A DNA stretch of 64,000 nucleotides from Neocallimastix lanati (nom. inval.) (GCA_016946835.1 JACVTC010000054.1:481001-545000), one strand, 5' to 3'. Positions 11,711-24,424 are shown, counted from the stretch's first letter. Numbers and translations: made by a program. Notes: generated by a model from the letters alone, not told the origin.

Positions 11711-14700
11711 TTTTGTAAAACTTTCTTTTTTAAATTTTAAAATTCTTTAAATCTAAATATTATTTAAAATTTATGTTGAAAAATAAAAGTTTATAACAAC
11801 TTATATATAATTTATTGTACTATGAGTATTTAGAATATTTTGAGAGTGCTTCAATAAATTATCTTATTTAATTTTTTTATAGCAACGTATAAAAAAATAC
11901 AGTACAAAATAAGATAATTTTTTTAAAGAATGTTATTAAACAATTGATTGACTTTTTTTTTTATTATTTATATTTCCTTGTAAATTTTATTCTTATTTTT
12001 TCCTTTTTTTTTTTTTTTTTTTAATAAATTAATTGAAATATAATAAATTATTGACTATACAAATAAATTGAAGAATAAATAAATAATTATATATAATATA
12101 TACAAATTATATTTAATTTACAAAATTTTTTTCTTTTTTTAAATAAGAAAAAAAAATAAAAAACAAAAAAAAAATAATAAAATTATTTTAAAATCGACTA
12201 TTCAATTTAAATTATTTTACATTAATTTCTTTATAAGTTTAAAAATCAAAAATAAATAAAAAAAAAAATTTTTTTATACAATTTTTGTGTTTTTATTACT
12301 TTTTTTTTTTTAATTGTTATTATTAATTTAATAAAAAATTAAGATTAATAATATTTTTTATGATTTAGTATAAATATATTGGAATTATTATTATAAATCT
12401 CCTTTTATTATATATTTTAATAAATATAAAAAATATATATTATTATTTTTTTTTTTTATAATCATAAATAAATTATATATAAATATAAGATATATAATAA
12501 ATATCTAAAAATTATTATTCTCTATTTATTTTTAATAATTAAAAATTAAAAAAAAAAAACTATTATTTCTTATATTATTATTTAATGTAATCCTAATTAT
12601 TTTTTCAAATATATACTTAATATTAGTGGTATATATTAATATTCTATAATATAATATTTTAATATATTTAATATTAAATTTGGATTCCTATTTTATTTTT
12701 CCATTAATTAAATTTTCAGCCAATATTTTTAGTAAGTAATTAATAAATAAATAAATAAAATAAATAAATAAAAAATAAATTTTCTTTTTAAATAACATTT
12801 GTATATTATTCAATTAGAATTTAATTTATTCAATATAAATATATATATTATTAATAGATATTTTCATTAAATTTATAATATTAAATAAATTAAATATTTA
12901 TGTATAACACTTATTAAATTGATATTAAAATATGGTATATTATATTATATAACATTGCATAATAAAAAGAAATATAAATGTACTACAATAAATTATAAAT
13001 TATAAATTAATATAGAATTACAATAAGTTTTATAGTTTTAATATACCAAATTTAATATTAATTATATTACTTGCGGAACATTAAGGTGCCACATTTTTTA
13101 TTATGTTTTTTTTTTTTTTTACTTAGTAAAAATAAAATAAAAAAAAATAATTATATAAAATTTTAAATGTTTTATATATGGTAATTTCATAAATCTTATT
13201 AAATATCATTAAAACAATATATATTATTTTGTTTTTATTTATTAATATATTATAATATATTATGTTTATATAGATTAAATTAATTTTAAATAAGAATTAT
13301 TTTTATATTATTTATTTATTTATATACATATATACATTTTTTTTCTATTTATTTATAAATTATAATTAACGGCACAAAAGTAATTTTAGTTCAAATTTTA
13401 ATATTTTATTTATTTATTAGCTTATTTATATATATGTTTATTTATTTATTTATATTTATTTGTTTAATTATTTATTTGTTTATTTATTTATTTGTTTGTT
13501 TTTTTGTTTGTTTTTTTGTCATTAATTTTAATGTAAAGATAATTTTTTTCTTATAAAACCTTTAGTAAAATATTTAAAAAAAAAAAAACTTTTAGATTAT
13601 TTTTTCAGAGAATACTAAGTAAAATTATTTGAGAAAAAAAAAACTTAAAATTATTTTTTTTCAGAAAATATTTATAGTTAAAATACAAAAAAGATATATA
13701 TAAGTTATTACTATGAATCCATAAATTTTAATTAATGACAAAAATTATAAAAATATAAGATAATTTTATAAAAAAAAATATTCACATTTGTAATTATTAG
13801 TAGTAGTTTTGAATATTATATATTATTTTTATTATTATTACTACCAGTACTATTATTTTAACTAATCAACAATTAAATTATATTTAATAAATGTGAAATT
13901 AAATAATATTACAATTATTCTATTAAATATAAAAAAATTAATATGATTTTTTTTCTTTTAATTGTTTGTTTGTTATAATTATTATTATTATTACAAAATC
14001 TTGAGAAATCTGATTTTTAAACTATTTAAATTATGAAATTTTTATAATTATTATTATTATTACAAAATCTTGAGAAATCTGATTTTTAAACTATTTAAAT
14101 TATGAAATTTTTAATTTATTTATCATTATCTAAAGAAAACGGCATCTTTTACTTATTTGGAAATTATAGTTAATTTATTATGAAAAAAAAATTTTTATTT
14201 TTATTTTCATTTATTTAGTATATCATTGGTAAAATATATACACATTCATATGTATTAGTATTAATAAAGAATATTAGAATATATTTAATATTTATATAAT
14301 AAATTCCATTTATAGGTTATATTAATATTTCTTATAAATTTAAATAATATTATATATAAAAATTATTTATTATTATAAATATTATTATCTTTATTTTTAT
14401 TGTTATTATTATTTATTTATTATTTATTTATTATTTATTTATTATTTATTTATTATTTATTTATTATTATTATTTTTATATTTATTTATTTATTACTATT
14501 TATTTATTATTATTAATTATTACTTTTTTTTTTTTTATTTATCTAGATCCGTATTGTAATTAAATTTTTTTTTTTTTTCAGAAAATAGTAAATAGGGCAA
14601 TAGGACCTCAATGCACCTCTGTGCTCTTCCCTTTTACGCGCTATAGTAGATAATTATATTAATTATCTATTTTATTGTTAAGATGTTATTATTATTATTT

Positions 14701-15280
14701 TAGTATTTTTATTATTTTTTTTTTTATTATGATTATTACTATATTTCTTTTTATTATTTATTATTATTATTATTATTATTTATTATTATTATTATTATTA
14801 TTATATTTAGTATTCGATTAGTTAAATTTAAATATATTTCATTAATTATATTCAACTAGTGACATAGTTGGTATATTCGTATTAGTTTTTTTTTTTTTTT
14901 TTTTTTTTTTTAAATAATTACATTTTATGTATTACATTTAAAAAAAATATATTATATAAATTAAAGATACAAATATAATATAAATAAGATTGTAAAATAA
15001 AAAATATTAAATTATTAAAAAAGAAAAAAATTTTAATTTATTACAGAATGTAATAAGAATAAAAAAAAGTTCAGAAGTTAAAAAAATTTTCAGTGTGATG
15101 TATACAATATGTAGTAACTTGATCACCATTTAAATCTATCTAAAATAACAAAAAAAAAAAAAATAAGTAACATCTTTAAAATAGATAGTGTGGTGTCCGC
15201 TAAACTCTCCCCTGAAAATATAGAAATATTCTCATTATGAGAATTATTCTCTATAGATTCTATGATAAAAACTAGACTGT
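11711..15280. other. AT-only spacer with a tandem duplication and a GC-richer scrap
   Basis: No gene is supported. The stretch holds a 69-bp tandem duplication (13975-14112), TTA/TTTA repeats around 14400-14515 and 14690-14810, and one short island of ordinary composition at about 14580-14650 (AATAGGGCAATAGGACCTC region) that looks like a remnant of something older. The rest is A/T runs. Confidence 0.65.
13975..14112. repeat. 69-bp perfect tandem duplication
   Basis: The segment containing ATTACAAAATCTTGAGAAAT, TCTGATTTTTAAACTATTTA and ATTATGAAATTT occurs twice head to tail, 69 bases apart, with no differences that I can see. Confidence 0.9.
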
Positions 15281-15284
15281 TAGT

Positions 15285-16320
15285 TACCGTTCTGGACAGT
15301 CGTCTTCAATCATATTGAAAGGCTTTGGCAACACAAAGCATCCAATACTAAATTCAGGATACTTAAAGTTGAGCTTTAGATAGTCTCTAGTTTTCTCAAA
15401 TTTATTTTTTTTTTTTTTTCAAGCCTTAGCCTTGATTAATTTTCCTGCTATATCTCTCCCAATAAAAGTTTAAAATTGCTTTTTTTTTTTTTTTTTTTGA
15501 TGAAAATTTATCTAGTTTGTCGACTAAAATTTTACTTTCTTTATCCTATGTATAACCGTCTACAACGTGATATATCTCTTAATAAAATGGAGATAATATA
15601 ATTCGAATTTTTTCATTTTTTAAAACGCCTTATCTGTGCAATTGCACATTTCTCCGGAGAAATGTTAAAATTCTTTAAGATACACAATAAAGGGATGAGA
15701 AAATATTCGCATTAGAAAATCCTTCAATTTAGTATCATCCTTTATTAATTAGTGTATGTGTACTTCTCGTTCTTTCTTTGTTAGATCCAAGGAAAGGAGC
15801 ATAATATGAAACTTGCCCAATTACAATATCTGAAAATAACATTTCGTTTATAAGGGATGGGAATATGAGGATTCTTAAGAAATCCTTTAATGGAATAAAG
15901 TGCTTTTTTAACTTTAGTATTCATTCTTTGTATGGTAGATTTCAGTTCTAAATCATTTGAAAAAGGTACACCTAAGTAGGTATAGCAATTCGTTTTAGGT
16001 AACACCTGACTTGAAAGATAAAAGGCAGGGTCATTATTATTATTATGAAATTTTGAAACTTCCTCTCGTACAACTAAACTTTGACATTTATTAATACTAA
16101 ATTTCAATTTCATTATTCCCAGTGCACTTACTTGCTAATTTTAACAATTTCTTAAGTTGAGATCTTATTGGAGTACATAACATAACACAATAGAATCTGA
16201 AAAGAGACCTCCACAACAATGTTTATCACCAATAGATTTTTCCATATTTATCACATTTATTAAAAATGTCATTAATGAACAAGTTAAATAAAATTGGTGA
16301 AAGGGGACAACCATGCAAAA
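15285..16320 (-). pseudogene. Heavily decayed LINE reverse transcriptase
   Basis: On the minus strand, pieces of the same LINE family as at 53.8 kb can be followed in order through several frameshifts and deletions. They are GCPLSPILFNLFIND (motif B, near 16,310), CCGGLF (motif C region, with the catalytic Asp pair lost), INKCQSLVV, YLGVPF (motif E), the YYAPFLGSN block (near 15,780), KCAIAQIRRFKK (near 15,640), a run matching the thumb/linker, and FKYPEFSIG (near 15,360). The longest open stretch is 110 codons (15781-16113). The copy is 5'-truncated inside the polymerase and stops before the zinc-knuckle region. Divergence is much greater than in the other copies, so this is an old insertion and cannot be functional. 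Confidence 0.85.
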
Positions 16321-16830
16321 AATAATTATTTTTATTTACTTATAAATTAAAATATTAAAACAAGATTAAAATTTATATATATATAATAAATTAATTTTAT
16401 TTTTAATTATATTATATAACATTAAATATTATGATTTATGATAATATAAATATTTTTAAATCATTATTAAGAAGAAAGAACAATTAAAATAATTGATTGA
16501 ATCTCTTAAAAAAAAAAAAGTATATAAATGAAAAAATAAAAAGTTTATTTGATTTATATTTTTACAATATTATATTACATTATTTTTTATTTATTTTATT
16601 TATTATAAAAAAAAAAAAGATGAATACAATTAAAATATAGTTTCAAAATATATAACTTTTTTTTTATGAACAGATAATATCAAAAAATTAAGAAGAAAAA
16701 TAAAAAAAAAAAAAAAAAAAAAAAAAATTTTTTTTTCTTTCTTTTTTTTTTTTTTTTTATTTTTCGCTACTTATATACATAAATAAATTTATTAATGCAA
16801 TAAACTCTAATTTTTTTTTTTTTTTTAAAT
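16321..16830. other. AT-only spacer
   Basis: Only A/T-rich DNA with A and T runs. It probably includes the 3' untranslated region of the gene that ends at 16831. No gene seen. Confidence 0.6.
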
Positions 16831-18375
16831 TTATTCACTATTTTCACCGGCATCATTAGCATCATTAGTTTCATTGGTACTTTCTTCTGCTGTTGGAATA
16901 CATTCTGGTAAGGAAACATTTTCTGGAAGAGAACAGTCTGGAGTGCTACCTTCACCACCTTCACCACCTCCTGGAACACTTGGACCAGTTGGATTGCTTG
17001 GAGCACATTCTGGTAAGGAAACATTTTCTGGAAGTGAGCAATCCACATTACTTCCACTTTCACCACCTTCTGAACCACTTGGAGCATTTGGACCACTTGG
17101 AGCATTTGGACCACTTGGAGCATTTGGAGCACATTCCGGTAAGGATACATTTTCTGGAAGAGAACAGTCTGGAGTACTACCTTCACCACCTTCACCACCT
17201 TCAGAACCATTTGGACCATTTGGACCATTTGGAGCACATTCTGGTAAGGAAACATTTTCTGGAAGTGAGCAATCAACATTACCTCCATTTTCACCACCTT
17301 CAGAACCACTTGGACCATTTGGAGCAGGAACATCACTACCGGCAACGTTACCAGAATCACCTCCTGGACCAGAAGGAACGTTACCACCTGGGCCTAATGG
17401 ACTGTTACCACCTGGACCAGAAGGACTGTTACTACCTGGACCTGATGGACTGTTACTACCTGGACCTGATGGACTGCTACCACCAGGACCAGAAGGACTG
17501 TTACTACCTGGACCTGATGGACTGTTACCACCTGGACCTGATGGACTGCTACCACCAGGACCAGAAGGACTGTTACTACCTGGACCTGATGGACTGTTAC
17601 CACCTGGACCAGAAGGACTGTTATCACCTGGACCTGATGGAGTTTCACCACCTGGACCTGAAGGACCGTTACCACCTGGACCTGATGGACTGTTACCACC
17701 TGGACCTGATGGAGTTTCGCCACCTGGACCTGATGGACTGTTACCACCTGGACCTGAAGGACTATTACCACCTGGACCTGATGGACTGTTACCACCTGGA
17801 CCTGATGGACTATTACCACCTGGACTTGATGGACGATGACAATTACCATTTGAATCCTTAGTACATGGAGTGTTACTAGTAGGAGAGGAGCCACTACCAG
17901 GACGATGACAGTTACCATTAGAGTCCTTTGTGCATGGGGTGTTGTTTGGAGAGCTAGTAGTTCCTTCCTTACAATTGTCACCGGTACAAGTTTTATTAGT
18001 ACATTTACCATTACTACAATTTTGGTTAGTAGAAGTAGAGGAAGTGTTACCCTTACCATCAGAAGTCCAACTCCAACTCCAACTGCTACTCTTACAGTTT
18101 ACACCAGTGCCCTTGTCACATTCAGTTTGTTTACCTGGGGAAGAAGAAGTAGATTCTGGAGAACCAGATCCAGAAGTACAATTACCATTAGTACAAACTT
18201 TAGAGGAAGAACTTCCGGGAGTGCCATCAGAAGACCAACTCCAACTCCAACTAGTTTTATGACAGTTAGTTTGATTTTCACTGGTACATGGAATTTTTTC
18301 TGGAATTGGTAAACCTTGAACTACAGCGTTGAAGGTTAAAGAAGCAACAACAGCTAAAATGAATGAGTAACGCAT
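16831..18375 (-). CDS. Secreted Cys/Gly/Pro repeat protein with WSWSW modules, 514 aa
   Basis: Unrecognised family. I start it at the ATG at 18375 (MRYSFILAVVASL), which gives a clean signal peptide. An in-frame ATG 21 bases upstream would only add Lys residues encoded by an A run. Order of parts: two modules SWSWSW[ST]SDG, each flanked by Cys and followed by C-x-NG-x-C-T; two copies of PCTKDSNGNCHRP; about twenty octapeptides of the form GGNSPSGP; then four cassettes DCSLPENVSLPEC separated by Gly/Pro/Ser/Glu linkers; and an acidic tail (TNETNDANDAGENSE). The SWSWSW/DG/C-NG-CT module recurs in the gene at 23.1 kb, so the two are related by domain sharing. The paired cysteines suggest disulfide-stabilised knots outside the cell. 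A wall or matrix role is inference. Confidence 0.85.
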   Translation of the reverse strand: MRYSFILAVVASLTFNAVVQGLPIPEKIPCTSENQTNCHKTSWSWSWSSDGTPGSSSSKVCTNGNCTSGSGSPESTSSSPGKQTECDKGTGVNCKSSSWSWSWTSDGKGNTSSTSTNQNCSNGKCTNKTCTGDNCKEGTTSSPNNTPCTKDSNGNCHRPGSGSSPTSNTPCTKDSNGNCHRPSSPGGNSPSGPGGNSPSGPGGNSPSGPGGNSPSGPGGETPSGPGGNSPSGPGGNGPSGPGGETPSGPGDNSPSGPGGNSPSGPGSNSPSGPGGSSPSGPGGNSPSGPGSNSPSGPGGSSPSGPGSNSPSGPGSNSPSGPGGNSPLGPGGNVPSGPGGDSGNVAGSDVPAPNGPSGSEGGENGGNVDCSLPENVSLPECAPNGPNGPNGSEGGEGGEGSTPDCSLPENVSLPECAPNAPSGPNAPSGPNAPSGSEGGESGSNVDCSLPENVSLPECAPSNPTGPSVPGGGEGGEGSTPDCSLPENVSLPECIPTAEESTNETNDANDAGENSE

Positions 18376-18512
18376 TTTTTTTTTTTTTTTTACCAAAATT
18401 GATTAAAAATAAAACAAAAATTTAAAATGGTTTTTAAATACTATACTATTTACTATTAAATCAAAATGATTTTTTTAATTATATACAAGATATATATATA
18501 GAATCTTTTTAA

Positions 18513-18554
<42 letters not shown>

Positions 18555-20672
18555 TAAAATATTTAAATATATATATATTATTTTAAAATAATATTTACAA
18601 TATAATTATATCTCTAAATAAAAATAAAAAAAAAATTTAAATTATTAATAAATATTTATTAAAAAAAATTGAATAAATAAATATAGATACAAAAAGAATT
18701 GTTTATTTTTTTTTTTTTTTTTTAATTTATAATTACAAATGACTAATTATTAAAAAGAAAAGTATATTTATACTTTTGATTCCACTTTTTAATAATTAAA
18801 ATAAAAAGAGTTAAGTAAAATTAATTGAAAATTAATATACTTTTTAATATTTTTAAAGTGTTAATATTGAATGAATTGAAGATTAAAAAATTAACAAAGA
18901 ATTAGTTGTATTTATATCTTTTTTTTATATATATAGAAGAACTTTCTCAAAAAAAAAATGGCAACTTTTTTATTATTATTATTATATAATATTATATTAA
19001 TTTTTAATTAAAAACTTAATATTTTTTTTTTTTTAATGAACTTCCATCTAAAAAAAAAAAAAAAAAATTTAAATAAAGCAATATTTAATTTATAATTAGC
19101 ATTGATATAATTTAATAATATAATATATAATTAAAAAACTTGGAACCTTATATTTTAAATATATATATTTTAATTTAATTATATAGATAAATAAAATAAA
19201 TAAATTTTATTTTTATTTATATTTAATAATTAAAATTATATAAATTTATTATAATCTAACAAAAAAAAAAAAAATTATTGTAAAAATTTGTCCCTAAGTC
19301 GGTTAAATTGCTACCGCAGATATTGACCTATATTAAAATTTTATTGGAGTTATATTATTAAACTGTAATATAAAATTTTAAAGAAACCAACAAAAAATTA
19401 AAAATAAAAATTATATTAAAAAATATGTAAGAATAAAAAAAAAAGTTTAACAGAAAAAAAAAATAAAAATAATTAAAAATAGTGATATAAAATAATATAA
19501 ATAATGGTTTAGGTAGAATAATTAAAAGTTTTATATATATATATATAATAAGTACCTTTAAAATCTAATAATACTAATATTTAATTTAATTCTTTAATAA
19601 AAAGTTACGTTTTATACAATTAAAAGAGAAAAAAAAAATTACAAATTTCTTTTTTCATATATAATATCATACATTGTTATATATTGCTTAAGTTTACTTT
19701 TAATAAATAATTCTTTTTATTGTTGTTCACCTTAATTAATTAATATAATTAATTGTTAATTAATAAAATTATAATAATTATAATAATATCAAATAAATAA
19801 ATAATAATAAATATATATATATATATAAAAAAAAAGACGCCATATTTTCCTATTTTAAATATTAATAAATACTTCTATATCATTTACTTTTTATAGTATA
19901 AATATGAATATGAATATAAATATGAAAGTTTAAATAATATTATTAATAATTACTTCAATTACTTTTTCTCATATTCTATTATTAAAAATAAAAAATCATA
20001 TATATTTTTTTATTAAATTGAATAATATTTTGATAATAAAATAAGAAAATTTTATTTATATACTATTTAAACTATTAATATATTTTAACATAATACTAAA
20101 AAAAAAAATAAATAATAAAAAATATTTTAATAAATAAAAAATGAAAAGGAAAAGTAAAAGCGGTTTATACCAAAATATTACTTTTTTTTCCCTTGATATT
20201 TATTATTTGTTGTAAAATTTATCATATTTATTATATCTATTAAAATACATTATATATTATTATAATATAATTTGAGCAATATATTAATAATTGAGAAAAA
20301 TAAAAATAAAAATATAGAAAAAAAAAATAATTAAACAAAATTTATGAACGGAATATTATATCCGTATCTAAAAAAAAAAAAAATGCAAAATAGTAAGATA
20401 AAATTAATATTTTTAATAAAAGAAAAGAATAAAAGGTTTAATTATATTTGAAATGTTTAATAATTATATTATTAATTAATTTAAAAGTAATTGAAACTAA
20501 AAATCTTTATATTTTAATAATAATAATAACTAATTTATTTTTTTGAATGTAGATTTATAAAAATTAGTAAATATGAACTTTACAAATTTAAAAAAAAAAG
20601 TTATTTTTTGGAACAATAAATATATATATATATATTTGTATATTTAAATTAAAATAGTTAATCATTTTCCCC

Positions 20673-20712
<40 letters not shown>

Positions 20713-22268
20713 TGAAAAAAATGATCTAATTATTTTACTTATAAAAAAAAATGGACAAAATCATATGGAATTTTTCATTTCACTTTTAATAAGATGAAAT
20801 AAAATAAAATGAAAAAAATAATGAATTTTGTTAAGCAACGGAAAATTCAGTAAAAAAAAAAATTAAAAATTAAAAATTAGGTGGAAAATGATCTGTAGCA
20901 ATATAAATAATATATATAATATTAATCTAAAATTTAATTGAATAGAAATTACATAAAATTACAAAAAATTTTTATATTTTTATTCTATAAAATGATTATT
21001 TCTTATTTCTTATTTCTTATTTATTTATTATTTATTTATTATTTATTTATTATTTATTTATTATTTATTTATTATTTATTTATTATTTATTTATTATTTA
21101 TTTATTATTTATTATTTATTATTTATTATTTATTATTTATTATTTATTATTTATTATTTATTATTTATTATTTATTATTTATTATTTATTATTTATTATT
21201 TATTATTTATTTATTATTTATTATTTATTATTTATTATTTATTATTAATTATTTAATTATTTATTATTTATTATTTATTATTATTTTATATATTATTATT
21301 ATTTTTTTTGTATATTTATTATTCAATTATTTATTATTAAATTTTTTATTAAATAAAATATGAACTTTATATATTATAAAAAAACAAATTTTATATCAAA
21401 AATTTAAAGTTTTATTAAAAAAATAACCGTATTATTAAAAATGATGTATATGTAATTAAAACGGCATATCATATAGAATTTACACTATATACAATTATAT
21501 TAATTATATTAATATTTTAAATAAAATGGAAAATAAATTAAAAAACTAGAAAGTAAATAAATTATTAATAAAATAGAAAATTAAAGATAACCAATAAAAA
21601 ATTTTTAGAATATTTTCATATTTTGTTATTATTATTTTTTTTAAAAAGTCAACAAAATAAAAAAAAAAATTTTTTTTAATAATTTGAACATATTAGGATA
21701 AATACATTAATTAAAATAAGTTTAAAAAAAGAAAAAAAAAAAAAACAAAGAAATGGAAATAAAAAACCTTATATTTACAAAATGATATAATATTTATATA
21801 TTTTGTTAATTCATCTTTCTTCCTAAATATTTTCATTACTTTTTTTTATCATTATCATTATCATTATTATTTTAGTTAATTTTCTATTACAATATATCAT
21901 TAATTTTGATTTATCTTTATCCTTTGGAAAAAAAAAAAAAAATTAAAAATAATATTAATATTATTATATTATATAAATTAATCCTATTATTATTATTTTC
22001 TTTTTCCTTTTCCTTCAGTGATGTTAAAAAATAAAAAAATAATAATACGTGAAGGATGTTTTTCGTTCCTTTTTACTAATTATTTATAAATCTTATAATA
22101 AAGTAAAACATATATAAAAAAATTGGATTAATGAAATATATATAAAAAAATTTTATGCTTTTTTTTTTTTTTTTTTTTTAACGGCAGCAAACTTGTTTCA
22201 TCGTTTCATCTTTATTAATTAAATATTTGAAAAAATACATGTAATAAAAAGAAAAAAAAAAAGATAAA

Positions 22269-22302
<34 letters not shown>

Positions 22303-23095
22303 AAAAATAAAAAATAATAAAAATTAAAAAAATAAAAATAAAATATTAAAAACCTTTAAAAAAACAAAAAAAAAAATTTTTTTTTCTATTAAAAATCATT
22401 TTTTCATTATTACTCAATTCATATATATACTTTTTTTTTTTTTTTTTTGAATATATTATATTGTATTAAATTTCTTTTTATTCCAATTCATTTATAAGTT
22501 CTATAATTATATACTTCTTTTTTTAAATAATATAAAATATTATTGATATAAAATTATACAAATTGAAAAAAAAAAAATTTGTATTATTATATAAATAAAT
22601 AACACATTCTAAATATATTACACTAAATAAATTATATATCAAATAAATTATATTTTAATATCAAATTTTATTATAGACAAATATTATTTATTCATTTTGT
22701 ATAAATAAATATTTATAACAAAAATAGAAATATATTTACAAATTGAATTTTACAGGAATAGCCTAACATTATTCTTTTTATTTTTTATATTTGTCAAAAT
22801 TTAATAAAATAAAGTCGTAAATAATAAATATAATTATTTACATCAATTTGTTTTTATATATATAAAATTATATTATTCTAAGGTATTAAATTATTGGTAA
22901 TATATGATAGTGTAAAAAAAAAATTCTATTTGAAATTTATATTGAAAATAAGTAAAAAAAATTAAATATTAAATTTATAATTATTATATATAATAAAATT
23001 AATTAAAAAAAAAATTAATATTTTAATTTTTTTTTTTTTTTATCATTATTATTTAATTTCATGAATTAAAAAAAATCATAATATGATATATTAGT
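18376..23095. other. 4.7 kb gene-free AT-only spacer
   Basis: No supported gene. It contains TTA trinucleotide repeats (18515-18555), a compound 11/7-mer minisatellite (21000-21290), several A or T runs of 30 or more bases (about 20680-20711 and 22270-22302), and a short less AT-rich patch near 19290-19340 that I could not identify. Confidence 0.65.
21000..21300. repeat. Compound minisatellite, 11-mer then 7-mer units
   Basis: The first half (about 21010-21110) repeats TTATTTATTAT with period 11. The second half (about 21110-21290) repeats the seven-base unit ATTATTT. The 11-mer is the 7-mer plus a TTTA tetramer, so the array records a mixture of tetramer and heptamer growth. The open frame through it is an artefact. 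Confidence 0.9.
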
Positions 23096-24424
23096 TTAAT
23101 TTATGGAATTTGGAGCTGGTTGAATTTTTGGTTGACGAGCAACAGCAGCATTAGATGGAAGAGCCTTTGGGGCTGCTTCAGTTGGGAGAGCCTTTGGTGC
23201 AGCAGCAGTAGTTGGTACAGCTTTTGGAGCGGCTGGAGTTACAGCTTTTGGAGCAGCAGCAGTAGTAACAGCTTTTGGAGCAGCTGGAGTTACAGCTTTT
23301 GGAGCAGCAGCAGTAGTAACAGCTTTTGGAGCAGCTGGAGTTACAGCTTTTGGAGCAGCAGCAGTAGTAACAGCTTTTGGTGCAGCTGGAGTTACAGCTT
23401 TAGGAGCGGCAGCAGTAGTAACAGCTTTTGGTGCAGCTGGAGTTACAGCTTTTGGTGCAGCTGGAGTTACAGCTTTTGGAGCGGCTGGTGTATCTGGAAC
23501 TGGGTTTGGATTTTCTTCAGTTTTTACTTCATTGGTACATTCTCCATTTTGACAATTGGTTGAAGTAGTAGTAATAGTCTTTCCATCACTAGTAGTTTCC
23601 CAACTCCAACTCCATGTACCACCTTCTGTTGGAGCAACTGGTTCAACTGGTGGATTTGGATTTTCTTCAGTTTTTACTTCATTAGTACATTCTCCATTTT
23701 GACAATTGGTTGTAGTAGTAGTAATAGTCTTTCCATCATTAGTAGTTTCCCAACTCCAACTCCATGTACCACCTTCAGTACCTTCAGTTTGAGCTGGAAC
23801 TTCTGGAGCTTCTTCACTAGGAAGTGACTTTGGTGGATTGGAATCACTTGGGAGTTCTTTTGGTGGAAGAGCTTCAGTTGGAACAGATTTAGCTGGTGCT
23901 GTTTCACTTGGAGGTTCCTTTGGTGGAAGAGCTTCAGTTGGAAGAGACTTAGCTGGTGCTGATTCACTTGGAAGTTCCTTTGGTGGAAGAGCTTCAGTTG
24001 GAAGAGACTTAGCTGGTGCTGATTCACTTGGAAGTTCCTTTGGTGGAAGAGCTTCAGTTGGGAGAGATTTAGCTGGAGCTGTTTCACTTGGAAGTTCCTT
24101 TGGTGGAAGAGCTTCAGTTGGAAGAGATTTAGCTGGAGCTGTTTCACTTGGAAGTTCCTTTGGTGGAACTACTTCAGTTGGAAGAGATTTAGCTGGAGCT
24201 GTTTCACTTGGAAGTTCCTTTGGTGGAAGAGCTTCAGTAGGAAGAGATTTAACTGCAGCTGTTTCACTTGGAAGTTCCTTTGGTGGAAGAGCTTCAGTTG
24301 GAAGAGATTTAGCTGGAGCTGTTTCACTTGGAAGAGCCTTTGGAGGAACTACTTCTTGAGGAACTGGTAATGCAGAAATAGTAGTTAAAGCAATAATGGC
24401 GGCTAAAATAGTTGTAAAACGCAT
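23096..24424 (-). CDS. Secreted K-x-L-P repeat protein with two WSWSW modules, 442 aa
   Basis: Unrecognised family. The N-terminus (MRFTTILAAIIALTTISALP) is a clear signal peptide. Residues ~27-210 are about nine copies of a ~20-residue unit of the form ETAPAKSLPTEALPPKELPS, so the repeated tetrapeptides are KALP, KSLP and KELP. Two modules follow (about residues 222-300): GTWSWSWETT[NS]DGKTITTT then NCQNGECTNEVKTEENPNP. The remainder is Ala/Pro/Lys/Val repeats (AAPKAVTPAAPKAVTT) that end in two KALP motifs. It thus combines the K-x-L-P signature of the 1421-residue protein at 1.2 kb with the WSWSW...DG...C-NG-CT module of the protein at 16.8 kb. The start is fixed by the signal peptide. There is no GPI-type C-terminus. 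A secreted structural role is inference. Confidence 0.85.
   Translation of the reverse strand: MRFTTILAAIIALTTISALPVPQEVVPPKALPSETAPAKSLPTEALPPKELPSETAAVKSLPTEALPPKELPSETAPAKSLPTEVVPPKELPSETAPAKSLPTEALPPKELPSETAPAKSLPTEALPPKELPSESAPAKSLPTEALPPKELPSESAPAKSLPTEALPPKEPPSETAPAKSVPTEALPPKELPSDSNPPKSLPSEEAPEVPAQTEGTEGGTWSWSWETTNDGKTITTTTTNCQNGECTNEVKTEENPNPPVEPVAPTEGGTWSWSWETTSDGKTITTTSTNCQNGECTNEVKTEENPNPVPDTPAAPKAVTPAAPKAVTPAAPKAVTTAAAPKAVTPAAPKAVTTAAAPKAVTPAAPKAVTTAAAPKAVTPAAPKAVTTAAAPKAVTPAAPKAVPTTAAAPKALPTEAAPKALPSNAAVARQPKIQPAPNSIN

Noticed and set aside
16874-17861. Two plus-strand frames of ~320 codons rich in Gly/Pro/Leu or His/Leu/Asp
   Set aside because: Both are antisense shadows of the GGNSPSGP repeats in the 514-residue gene; neither has a start context or signal peptide.
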